This document shows, one piece after another, positions 1-5,620 of a stretch of DNA of 6,849 nt (the stretch's first letter is position 1; every line of letters starts with the position of its first letter). The translations under genes and the position numbers were made by a program. The DNA is from Gemmatimonadaceae bacterium (GTDB lineage Bacteria; Gemmatimonadota; Gemmatimonadetes; Gemmatimonadales; Gemmatimonadaceae), in contig JADGGM010000158.1 in the NCBI GenBank assembly GCA_019689955.1, forward strand, positions 1 through 6,849, read 5' to 3'. The notes under the pieces are model-generated. The model had not been told where the DNA came from and did no database searches. It saw only the letters and a program-made list of their open reading frames with translations.

Positions 1-4
1 CCTT

Positions 5-26
5 CTCTTTTGCGGCTCTTTTGCGG
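5..26. repeat. 11-bp perfect tandem repeat upstream of msrP
   Basis: The unit CTCTTTTGCGG occurs twice head to tail (5-15 and 16-26), and the next base again matches the unit. It lies about 60 bases before the msrP start and is one of the few T-rich stretches in the window. It could be a regulator site, part of a promoter, or replication slippage. The sequence to its left is missing, so the full number of copies is unknown. The repeat itself is certain; any function is not. Confidence 0.6.
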
Positions 27-86
27 CACTCCGGCCCCTGCCCCGGGGTACGTATCGCAACTCGACCCACTGCCCGCGAGCCCGAC

Positions 87-1019
87 ATGCTGATCCGCAA
101 GCCCGACGATATCCCCGCCTCCGAGATCACCGACGAGACGATCTACCGCGACCGGCGCAAGTTCCTGGGCGCCGTGGGCGGGCTCGGCCTCGCCGCCGCG
201 GGGCTCGCCGCGGCCCGCACTCCCCTGCTCGCCGCCGCGCGCGCCGCCACCGCGCGACAGCCCGACGACAAGCTCACCCCCTACGAGGACATCACCACCT
301 ACAATAACTTCTACGAGTTCGGCACCGACAAGGACGACCCCGCGCGGAACGCCACGCACTTCCGCACCGCGCCCTGGACCGTCTCGGTGGAAGGGCTCGT
401 GAAGCGGCCGGCGCGCTACCACCTCGAGGACCTCCTCAAGGGACAGACCATCCAGGAGCGCGTGTACCGGCACCGATGCGTCGAGGGGTGGTCGATGGTG
501 ATCCCGTGGCTCGGCTTCCCGATGGCCGACCTCATCCGGCGGCTCGAACCGCTCCCGTCGGCGAAGTTCGTCGAGTTCGTCACCCTGTTCGATCCCGAGC
601 AGATGCCCGGACAGCGCAGCGACATCCTGCAGTGGCCCTATCGCGAGGGGCTGCGCATGGACGAAGCGATGCACCCGCTCACGCTCGTGGTCACCGGGCT
701 CTACGGGAAGCCGCTCCCCAACCAGAACGGCGCGCCGCTCCGGCACGTGGTGCCGTGGAAGTACGGGTTCAAGGGGGCCAAGTCGATCGTGAAGATCCGC
801 TTCGTCGAGCAGCAGCCGGCGACCACGTGGAACCTCGCCAACCCGCACGAGTACGGGTTCTACTCCAACGTGAACCCGAGCGTCGACCACCCGCGCTGGA
901 GCCAGGCCACCGAGCGGCGGATCGGCGAGCTCCGCCGGCGCCCCACGCTCATGTTCAACGGCTACGCCGATCAGGTGGCGCATCTGTACGCGGGGATGGA
1001 CCTGCGGAAGTACTTCTGA
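87..1019 (+). CDS. Protein-methionine-sulfoxide reductase catalytic subunit MsrP (YedY), Tat-exported molybdoenzyme
   Basis: MsrP reduces methionine sulfoxide in oxidised periplasmic proteins using a molybdopterin cofactor, taking electrons from the membrane protein MsrQ. The 310-residue product is close to the family length of about 330. It has a Tat signal: an N-terminal polar stretch, RDRRKFLG at 21-28 with the twin arginines at 23-24, then an Ala/Gly/Leu-rich hydrophobic segment to about residue 55. The sulfite-oxidase-like fold follows. RHRCVEGW (128-135) carries Cys131, the expected molybdenum ligand, and family blocks [17 protein letters not shown] (214-230) and GFYSNVNP (257-264) are intact. 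I chose the ATG at 87 because the protein from there ([15 protein letters not shown]) matches the usual MsrP N-terminus. An in-frame TTG at 21 would add 22 atypical residues. No strong ribosome binding site is visible. msrQ follows after two bases, so the pair is an operon. Confidence 0.95.
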   Translation: MLIRKPDDIPASEITDETIYRDRRKFLGAVGGLGLAAAGLAAARTPLLAAARAATARQPDDKLTPYEDITTYNNFYEFGTDKDDPARNATHFRTAPWTVSVEGLVKRPARYHLEDLLKGQTIQERVYRHRCVEGWSMVIPWLGFPMADLIRRLEPLPSAKFVEFVTLFDPEQMPGQRSDILQWPYREGLRMDEAMHPLTLVVTGLYGKPLPNQNGAPLRHVVPWKYGFKGAKSIVKIRFVEQQPATTWNLANPHEYGFYSNVNPSVDHPRWSQATERRIGELRRRPTLMFNGYADQVAHLYAGMDLRKYF

Positions 1020-1021
1020 TC

Positions 1022-1693
1022 ATGCCCGCGCTCGCCCGGTTCACGCCGCCGCGCTGGGTCAAGGCGGTGGTGTTCGTCCTCTGCCTCGTCCCCACCGCGT
1101 GGGTGCTCTGGGCGCTCTACTCCGACGCCACGGCCACTACGCGCTTCCTCGGCGCGAACCCCATCACGGAAGCGGAAGACTTCACCGGGCAGTGGACCCT
1201 CCGCTTCCTCGCCGCGACGCTGGCCATCACCCCGCTTCGCCGCCTCCTCGGCTGGAGCTGGCTCATCAAGTACCGGCGGATGCTCGGGCTCTTCACCTTC
1301 GCGTACGCGTGCATCCACCTCTCGATGTACGCGGCGGTGGACTACGCGTTCGACGTGCACGCGATGCTCCACGACGTCGTGAAGCATCCGTACGTGACGG
1401 TGGGGATGACGGGGTTCCTCCTGCTCGTCCCGCTGGCGGTCACGTCGACGCGGGGGTGGATCCGCCGGCTCGGCGGCACGCGGTGGAATCGGCTGCACCG
1501 CCTGGTGTACGTCATCGCCGTGTGCGGGGTGGTGCACTACTGGTGGGCGGTGAAGAAGGACGTGACCGACCCGCTCGGCTTCGCGATCCTCTTCGCCGCG
1601 CTGTTCGGGATCCGGCTGGCCACGCGCGCCGCGGCGCGCGTCAGGCGCGAGCCGGCGATCCCTCGCCCATCGCGATCGGCAGCCGCACCGTGA
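1022..1693 (+). CDS. Haem-binding membrane subunit MsrQ (YedZ), electron donor to MsrP
   Basis: MsrQ is an inner-membrane b-type haem protein of the ferric reductase-like transmembrane family that passes electrons from the quinone pool (and possibly flavin) to MsrP. The product has 223 residues; E. coli MsrQ has about 211. Hydrophobic segments lie at roughly 13-33, 59-71, 88-108, 126-142, 159-177 and 184-200. The predicted haem-ligand histidines are His99 (in CIHLSMY), His159 (in RLHRLVY) and His172 (in VVHYWW). Their spacing equals that of E. coli His91, His151 and His164. The ATG at 1022 begins two bases after the msrP stop codon, so translation is probably coupled. The same frame is open far upstream inside msrP, but that extension is a shadow. 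The last 53 bases overlap the 3' end of the opposing kinase gene, and the Arg/Ala/Pro-rich tail after about residue 203 is probably cytosolic and not conserved. Confidence 0.94.
   Translation: MPALARFTPPRWVKAVVFVLCLVPTAWVLWALYSDATATTRFLGANPITEAEDFTGQWTLRFLAATLAITPLRRLLGWSWLIKYRRMLGLFTFAYACIHLSMYAAVDYAFDVHAMLHDVVKHPYVTVGMTGFLLLVPLAVTSTRGWIRRLGGTRWNRLHRLVYVIAVCGVVHYWWAVKKDVTDPLGFAILFAALFGIRLATRAAARVRREPAIPRPSRSAAAP
1622..1641. repeat. Perfect 20-bp GC palindrome at the msrQ/kinase 3' ends
   Basis: Bases 1622-1631 are the exact reverse complement of 1632-1641. The palindrome lies inside the msrQ reading frame (codons for about residues 201-207) and its last base is the first base of the kinase stop codon on the opposite strand. 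As RNA from either strand it could fold back on itself with a small loop. There is no T-run on either side, so it is not a standard intrinsic terminator. It may slow polymerase between convergent genes, be a protein site, or simply reflect GCG-rich codons. Confidence 0.55.
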
Positions 1694-3329
1694 ACGTGCT
1701 CCCCTCGCCCACCGTGCTCGCGACGGTGATCTCGCCGCCGAGGAGGCGCACGAGGGCGCGGGAGACGCTCAAGCCCAGCCCCGTCCCCCCGACGCGGCGC
1801 GTGGGCTGCTGCTCGATCTGCCAGAACGGCTCGAAGATCCGCTCGCGGTGCTCGGGGGGGATCCCGATCCCCGTGTCGCGCACCGTGAAGACGACCGCGT
1901 CCCCTTCCACCGCCGAGCGCAGCGTAACCGTGCCGCGCTCGGTGAACTTCACCGCGTTGGAGAGCAGGTTCACCAGCACCTGACGCAGCTTGCCGGGGTC
2001 GGTCGTGATCGTGACCCGGCGGTCGGGGGAGTGCGTGAGGAGGGTGAGGCGTTTGGCGGCCGCGAGCGGAGCGATGAGCGTCACCGCCTCGTCGAGGATC
2101 GATTCCACCATCACCGGGACCGGCTGCGCCGCCTCGCGCCCCGCCTCGATGCGCGAGAAGGTGAGCAGCTCCTCGATGAGCTGCAGGAGATGCAGCGCGC
2201 TCGCCTTGATCCGCTCGAGCTGCTGGAGCTGGACCTCGTTCACCGGCCCGCTCACGCCGTCGGCGAGGAGCTCCTGGTAGCCGATGATCGCGGTGAGGGG
2301 CGTGCGGAGCTCGTGGCTCATCACGGCGAGGAAGTCGCTCTTCGCGCGGTTGGCGGCCTCCGCTTCGGCGCGAGCGCCCTGCTCGGCCTCGAACAAGCGC
2401 GCGCGCTCGAGCGCCTGTGCGCACTGGCTGGCGAAGGCGAGGAGCATGTCCCGGTCCTTCGCCGAGAAGGTGCGTGCGTCGGGGAAGTTGAAGCTCACCA
2501 CCCCGCGCGCCTTCCCCTCGAAGACCAGCGGGAGCCCTGCGTACGCCGAGAGCCCGTGCGCGCGGATGATCGGCGCCACGCGCGGGTAGCGGCGCTCCCA
2601 CTCGGCGATCGACTCCATGAACACCGGCGCCCCCCCGCGGATCACGTCCCCTGCCGGCGTGCCGGAGTCGATCGGGTAGCGCATCCACGGCTCCACGACC
2701 TTCTCGGGGTAGCCGATCCAGCAGAGCGCGCGGAACTCCGTGCCGTCCTCCGTGAGCAGCACCACGTCACCCGCCGCCGCGTTGAACGCCGGGAGCGCCT
2801 GCTCGAGCACGATCGCGCTCACCCGTTCCTCGCTCAGCGCGCTCGAGAGTGCCGCGGTGAGCCGTTGCAGCGTCGTCGCCTGGACCGCGGTCTGGCGTGC
2901 GAGCTCGGCCACGTGCGCCAGCTCTTCTTCCTGCCGCTTGCGCTGCGTGATCTCGCGGAAGTGGACGAGGAGCCCCTCGCGCATGGGGAACGTGCGCACC
3001 TCGATCCACTCCCCCAGCACCACCGAGCGCGTCTCGAGCTCGATCGGCGTGCGGGTGGCCATGGAGCGGTGCAGCTCACGCCAGGCAGGGGTCCCGACCG
3101 CATCGGGGAACATCTCCCAGTGGTTCCGCCCGATGAGCGAGGCGCGCGGCATGCGCCACAGCTCCAGCGCGCGATCGTTCACGTACACGATCTGCCACGC
3201 CCGATCGACGACGAACAGCGGATCCGGCAGCGCGTCCAGCAGCTCCGTCGCGCTCAGCCACATGGGCCCGAGGACGGGCTCGGCGCGTGCGTCCACTGCG
3301 TTCCGATGCAGGTGCGGCGAAGGGACCAT
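1641..3329 (-). CDS. Cytosolic PAS-GAF sensor histidine kinase
   Basis: This is an ATP-dependent histidine kinase that would sense a signal through PAS and GAF domains and phosphorylate a separate response regulator. From the chosen start (562 residues) the order is PAS (about 28-130), a short helix, GAF (about 160-313), a charged coiled-coil linker (310-335), HisKA (about 330-400) and HATPase_c (about 444-552). The H-box SHELRTPL contains the phospho-acceptor His339. The N-box NLLSNAVKFT is at 454-463, the G1 box DTGIGI at 485-490, FEPFWQ at 499-504 and the G2 box GTGLGL at 515-520, so all catalytic motifs are present. There is no membrane segment, signal peptide or receiver domain. The start is uncertain. 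I use the ATG at 3327-3329; an ATG at 3261-3263 lies just before the PAS domain and another at 3447-3449 lies upstream, and none has a good ribosome binding site. The gene is divergent from the dehydrogenase and overlaps msrQ at its 3' end. Its ligand and partner regulator are unknown. Confidence 0.93.
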   Translation of the reverse strand: MVPSPHLHRNAVDARAEPVLGPMWLSATELLDALPDPLFVVDRAWQIVYVNDRALELWRMPRASLIGRNHWEMFPDAVGTPAWRELHRSMATRTPIELETRSVVLGEWIEVRTFPMREGLLVHFREITQRKRQEEELAHVAELARQTAVQATTLQRLTAALSSALSEERVSAIVLEQALPAFNAAAGDVVLLTEDGTEFRALCWIGYPEKVVEPWMRYPIDSGTPAGDVIRGGAPVFMESIAEWERRYPRVAPIIRAHGLSAYAGLPLVFEGKARGVVSFNFPDARTFSAKDRDMLLAFASQCAQALERARLFEAEQGARAEAEAANRAKSDFLAVMSHELRTPLTAIIGYQELLADGVSGPVNEVQLQQLERIKASALHLLQLIEELLTFSRIEAGREAAQPVPVMVESILDEAVTLIAPLAAAKRLTLLTHSPDRRVTITTDPGKLRQVLVNLLSNAVKFTERGTVTLRSAVEGDAVVFTVRDTGIGIPPEHRERIFEPFWQIEQQPTRRVGGTGLGLSVSRALVRLLGGEITVASTVGEGSTFTVRLPIAMGEGSPARA

Positions 3330-3550
3330 GCGAGACCAAGTGCGTACGGTTGACCTCGTATGGGAGCGACGAGGAGGAACCAGGCGTTGTAAGGCTACTG
3401 TCGATGGCTCGGCGGCATCAAGGGGGAGACAACCGACGTCGTGCCGCACCTAGCCGAGCCCGATGCGCGCATGTATAACTCTGGGCTGCGCAGACGCACG
3501 AGCCCCAAGCGGCCTCGTGCGGCGATCCATGCCACCTTCGGGAGGAGGGG
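3330..3550. other. Divergent intergenic region between kinase and dehydrogenase
   Basis: These 221 bp must hold the start signals for both the leftward kinase and the rightward dehydrogenase. The kinase frame stays open leftward from 3449, so a longer kinase start cannot be excluded. An 8-bp inverted repeat, GGCTCGGC at 3406-3413 and GCCGAGCC at 3453-3460, has arms 39 bases apart. A short stem, GGGCT (3483-3487) with AGCCC (3501-3505), would sit in the dehydrogenase leader. No clear promoter for the kinase strand was found. Confidence 0.6.
3451..3479 (+). promoter_or_regulatory. Possible promoter of the PQQ dehydrogenase gene
   Basis: TATAAC at 3474-3479 matches five of six bases of the sigma-70 -10 box and is a rare AT-rich patch here. 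Seventeen bases upstream is TAGCCG (3451-3456), which matches only three of six bases of the -35 box and overlaps the right arm of the 8-bp inverted repeat. Transcription would start near 3486, giving a leader of about 65 bases. This is a weak prediction based on sequence only. Confidence 0.3.
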
Positions 3551-4909
3551 ATGACCTTTCCTATCGTCGATCGGTCCTTCGGAGCGCGCGCCGGAGTCGC
3601 GCTCCTGCTCATTGGTGCCATTGCCTGCAGCGATCGCGGCCAGAGCACCGCGCGCCGGGCGGAAGGGTCGGACAGCACGGTGCGCTCGGAGAGCACCGGC
3701 GAAGCACCGCACGCCTGCCCGCACAGCGACCCGTCGCTCGAGCTCCCGGCCGGCTTCTGTGCGACGATCTTCGCCGATTCCGTCGGCGCCCCGCGGCACA
3801 TCGCCGTGGCCCCGAACGGCGACGTCTTCGTCCAGCTCCTGGCCTTGCGCCGGCGCGGCGGCGGGAGCGGCGGGATCGTCGCGCTGCGCGACCTGAACCA
3901 CGACGGGGTCGCGGACACCTCCGCACGCTTCGGCGCAGCCGGCGGCACGGGGATCGGGGTGTACCGCGGCTATCTCTACAGCGACGAGCGCTCGCGCATC
4001 GTGCGTTACCCGCTCCACGCGGGGAGCCTCACCCCGTCGGGGCCGGCGGAGGCAATCGTCGTCGACCTCCCGACCGGAGGGCACGAGGCGCGGAACTTCA
4101 CCTTCGACAGCAGCGGCGCGCTCTACGTGAACGTCGGCTCGGCGACGAACTCGTGCCAGGAGCAGGATCGCGCGAAAGGCTCTCCCGGCCACAACCCGTG
4201 CACCGAGCTGGCCACGCGCGCGGGGATCTGGAAGTTCGACGCGAACAAGCCCGGGCAGACGCAGGCAACTGGTCAGCACTTCGCGACCGGGATTCGCAAC
4301 GCGATGGGGCTCACCGTGAGCCCGATCGACGGAAAGCTGTACGCCACGCAGCACGGGCGTGACCAGCTCTACCAGAACTGGCCGGAGCACTACGACGCCC
4401 AGCAAGGCGCGGAGAACCCGGCGGAGGAGTTGGTGCAGGTGAACGCCGGCGACGACTTCGGGTGGCCGTACTGCTACTTCAGCGTGGACGCCAAGCGCCT
4501 CGTGCTCGCGCCGGAGTACGGCGGCGACGGGAAGAAGGTGGGGCAGTGCGCGCAGAAGAAGGCGCCGATCGCGTACTTCCCCGGGCATTGGGCGCCGATG
4601 GCGGCGATCTTCTACACGGGCACCGCATTCCCGGCGAAGCATCGCGGCGGCGTGTTCATCGCCTTCCACGGCTCGTGGAACCGCGCGCCCGAGCCACAAG
4701 CGGGGTACCGCGTGGTGTTCGTGCCGATGAAGAACGGCACGCCAAGTGGCGCGTATGAGACCTTCATCAACGGCTTTGGCGGGAGCGGCGCATCCCGCGG
4801 CGACGCCGCGCACCGCCCCGCAGGGCTCGCCCAAGGCCCCGACGGCTCGCTCTACGTGACCGACGACCGAGCCGGGCGGATCTGGCGCGTGACGTACACG
4901 GGCCAGTAG
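3551..4909 (+). CDS. PQQ-dependent glucose/sorbosone dehydrogenase-like lipoprotein
   Basis: This belongs to the glucose/sorbosone dehydrogenase beta-propeller family (COG2133), whose members oxidise sugars or aldose-like substrates with pyrroloquinoline quinone outside the cytoplasm. The 452-residue product starts at an ATG five bases after GGAGG (3541-3545). A lipoprotein signal is likely: a hydrophobic stretch at 14-25, then AIAC with Cys26 as lipidation site and Ser27 next, which suggests the outer membrane. A polar linker runs to about residue 52. His178 (in TGGHEARNFTF) corresponds to the catalytic His of soluble glucose dehydrogenase, and GIRNAMGL (247-254) to its PQQ-contacting Arg-Asn. 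DDFGWPYC (301-308) and FHGSWNR (372-378) are family motifs. DLNHDGVAD (114-122) looks like a calcium-binding loop. Six cysteines follow the lipobox (56, 70, 202, 217, 308, 333) and may form disulfides. No CxxCH haem site is present, so the electron acceptor must be another protein. The true substrate cannot be read from sequence. Confidence 0.9.
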   Translation: MTFPIVDRSFGARAGVALLLIGAIACSDRGQSTARRAEGSDSTVRSESTGEAPHACPHSDPSLELPAGFCATIFADSVGAPRHIAVAPNGDVFVQLLALRRRGGGSGGIVALRDLNHDGVADTSARFGAAGGTGIGVYRGYLYSDERSRIVRYPLHAGSLTPSGPAEAIVVDLPTGGHEARNFTFDSSGALYVNVGSATNSCQEQDRAKGSPGHNPCTELATRAGIWKFDANKPGQTQATGQHFATGIRNAMGLTVSPIDGKLYATQHGRDQLYQNWPEHYDAQQGAENPAEELVQVNAGDDFGWPYCYFSVDAKRLVLAPEYGGDGKKVGQCAQKKAPIAYFPGHWAPMAAIFYTGTAFPAKHRGGVFIAFHGSWNRAPEPQAGYRVVFVPMKNGTPSGAYETFINGFGGSGASRGDAAHRPAGLAQGPDGSLYVTDDRAGRIWRVTYTGQ

Positions 4910-5013
4910 CGCCCACGCACCCTGCGGTCGAACCGTACGGCATGCAATGGAATGATGACACCCCCTCCTCGAAGGTCGTGTAGACTTGGCGCGACTACTT
5001 TCGGGGAGGGGTG
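4910..5013. other. Intergenic spacer between dehydrogenase and uma2
   Basis: These 104 bases hold the 3' end of the dehydrogenase transcript and the leader of the uma2 gene. An 8-bp palindrome CCGTACGG lies at 4933-4940. No stem followed by a T-run was found, so read-through into uma2 is possible. A weak promoter-like pair, ATGACA (4955-4960) and TAGACT (4981-4986), has a spacer of 20 bases, which is longer than usual. The right part can form the hairpin described separately. Confidence 0.5.
4959..5013 (+). promoter_or_regulatory. Possible hairpin hiding the uma2 ribosome binding site
   Basis: The C-rich arm CACCCCCTCCTCGAA (4959-4973) is nearly complementary to TTCGGGGAGGGGTG (5000-5013), with one wobble-type mismatch and one bulged base. 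The right arm is the G-rich ribosome binding site of uma2 and ends directly at its ATG. Inside the loop GTCG (4975-4978) can pair with CGAC (4992-4995), extending the structure. RNA made by read-through or from a promoter left of 4959 would therefore have its ribosome binding site masked. RNA starting inside the loop would lack the left arm and be free. The complementarity is visible; regulation is inferred. Confidence 0.4.
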
Positions 5014-5568
5014 ATGCCGGTTCCACGGTCGTATACGGCGGATGAGATTCTGCACATGCCGGAGGTTGGGAAGCTCGACGAGTTGGTGCGCGGGGAGTTG
5101 GTGGTCCGCGAGCCTGCAGGGTTCGAGCACTCGGCGCTGGTGCGGGCCATCGCGATGCGCGTTCAGGCGTATGCCACCGAGCACGGGCTCGGCGTGACCA
5201 CGGTCGCCGATGGCGGCTACCTGCTGGAGGAGAATCCCGATACGGTACGGGTACCCGACGTGGGGTTCATCCGGCAGGAACGCATCGCGGAGCAGGGTAT
5301 CCCGTCCGGCTTCTGGCACGGGAGCCCGGACCTCGCGGTGGAAGTCCTGTCGCCCAACGACTCCAAGAAGGCGACGCTGCGGAAAGGGCAGAGCTACCTC
5401 GACGCCGGAACCCAGATCGTGTGGATCGCCGATCCGCTCGGACGAACGGTGACCGTGCTCCGCCCCGACACCGCCCCAGCAGTGCTCGGCCCCGACGATG
5501 TGGCCGACGGAGGGAACGCCCTCCCCGGGTTCCGAATGCGCGTCGCGGAGCTCCTCACGCTTTCGTAG
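5014..5568 (+). CDS. Uma2 family (DUF820) PD-(D/E)XK nuclease-fold protein
   Basis: Uma2 proteins (COG4636) have a restriction-endonuclease-like fold and often occur in many copies per genome in Cyanobacteria, Chloroflexi, Gemmatimonadota and others. Their cellular role is not established. The 184-residue product is of normal family length (about 180-200). An N-terminal helix-rich part (YTADEILHMPE, then LDELVRGELV with Glu28) is followed by VPDVGFI with Asp82, SPDLAVEVLSPND with Asp106 and Glu110, and Lys124 in LRKGQSYLDAGTQIVWIADP. These are the conserved acidic and lysine positions expected of the nuclease core, so it is not visibly degenerate. I chose the ATG at 5014 because GGAGG at 5005-5009 is four bases away; the GTG at 5011 is too close. 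The gene follows the dehydrogenase on the same strand and precedes the transporter by 52 bp. Nothing nearby suggests a restriction-modification or toxin-antitoxin partner. Confidence 0.88.
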   Translation: MPVPRSYTADEILHMPEVGKLDELVRGELVVREPAGFEHSALVRAIAMRVQAYATEHGLGVTTVADGGYLLEENPDTVRVPDVGFIRQERIAEQGIPSGFWHGSPDLAVEVLSPNDSKKATLRKGQSYLDAGTQIVWIADPLGRTVTVLRPDTAPAVLGPDDVADGGNALPGFRMRVAELLTLS

Positions 5569-5620
5569 CACCGCGCGACCGGGTACCTTTCGCCGCCCTG
5601 CTCACGGAGATCGAACGCCG

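Noticed and set aside
21..86. N-terminal extension of MsrP from a TTG at 21
   Set aside because: The extra 22 residues do not resemble MsrP, include part of the tandem repeat, and would move the Tat motif unusually far from the N-terminus.
476..1021. Upstream extension of the msrQ frame inside msrP
   Set aside because: It overlaps the whole second half of msrP, is Arg/Ala/Pro-rich, and the family start fits the ATG at 1022.
1848..3353. A 501-codon open frame on the + strand opposite the kinase
   Set aside because: Its translation is dominated by Arg, Glu, His and Leu without domains, while the - strand frame has every histidine kinase motif in order.
3395..5026. A 543-codon open frame on the - strand opposite the dehydrogenase
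   Set aside because: It is rich in Arg, Ala, Val and His with no family motif, and it lies opposite a well-supported gene with a ribosome binding site. It is a by-product of high GC.
5014..5568. A mobile element or restriction-modification locus around the Uma2 gene
   Set aside because: No terminal inverted repeats, target duplications, transposase or methyltransferase are present; the Uma2 protein alone does not define such a system.
5569..5620. A rho-independent terminator after uma2
   Set aside because: No stable stem followed by a T-run could be found in this gap.
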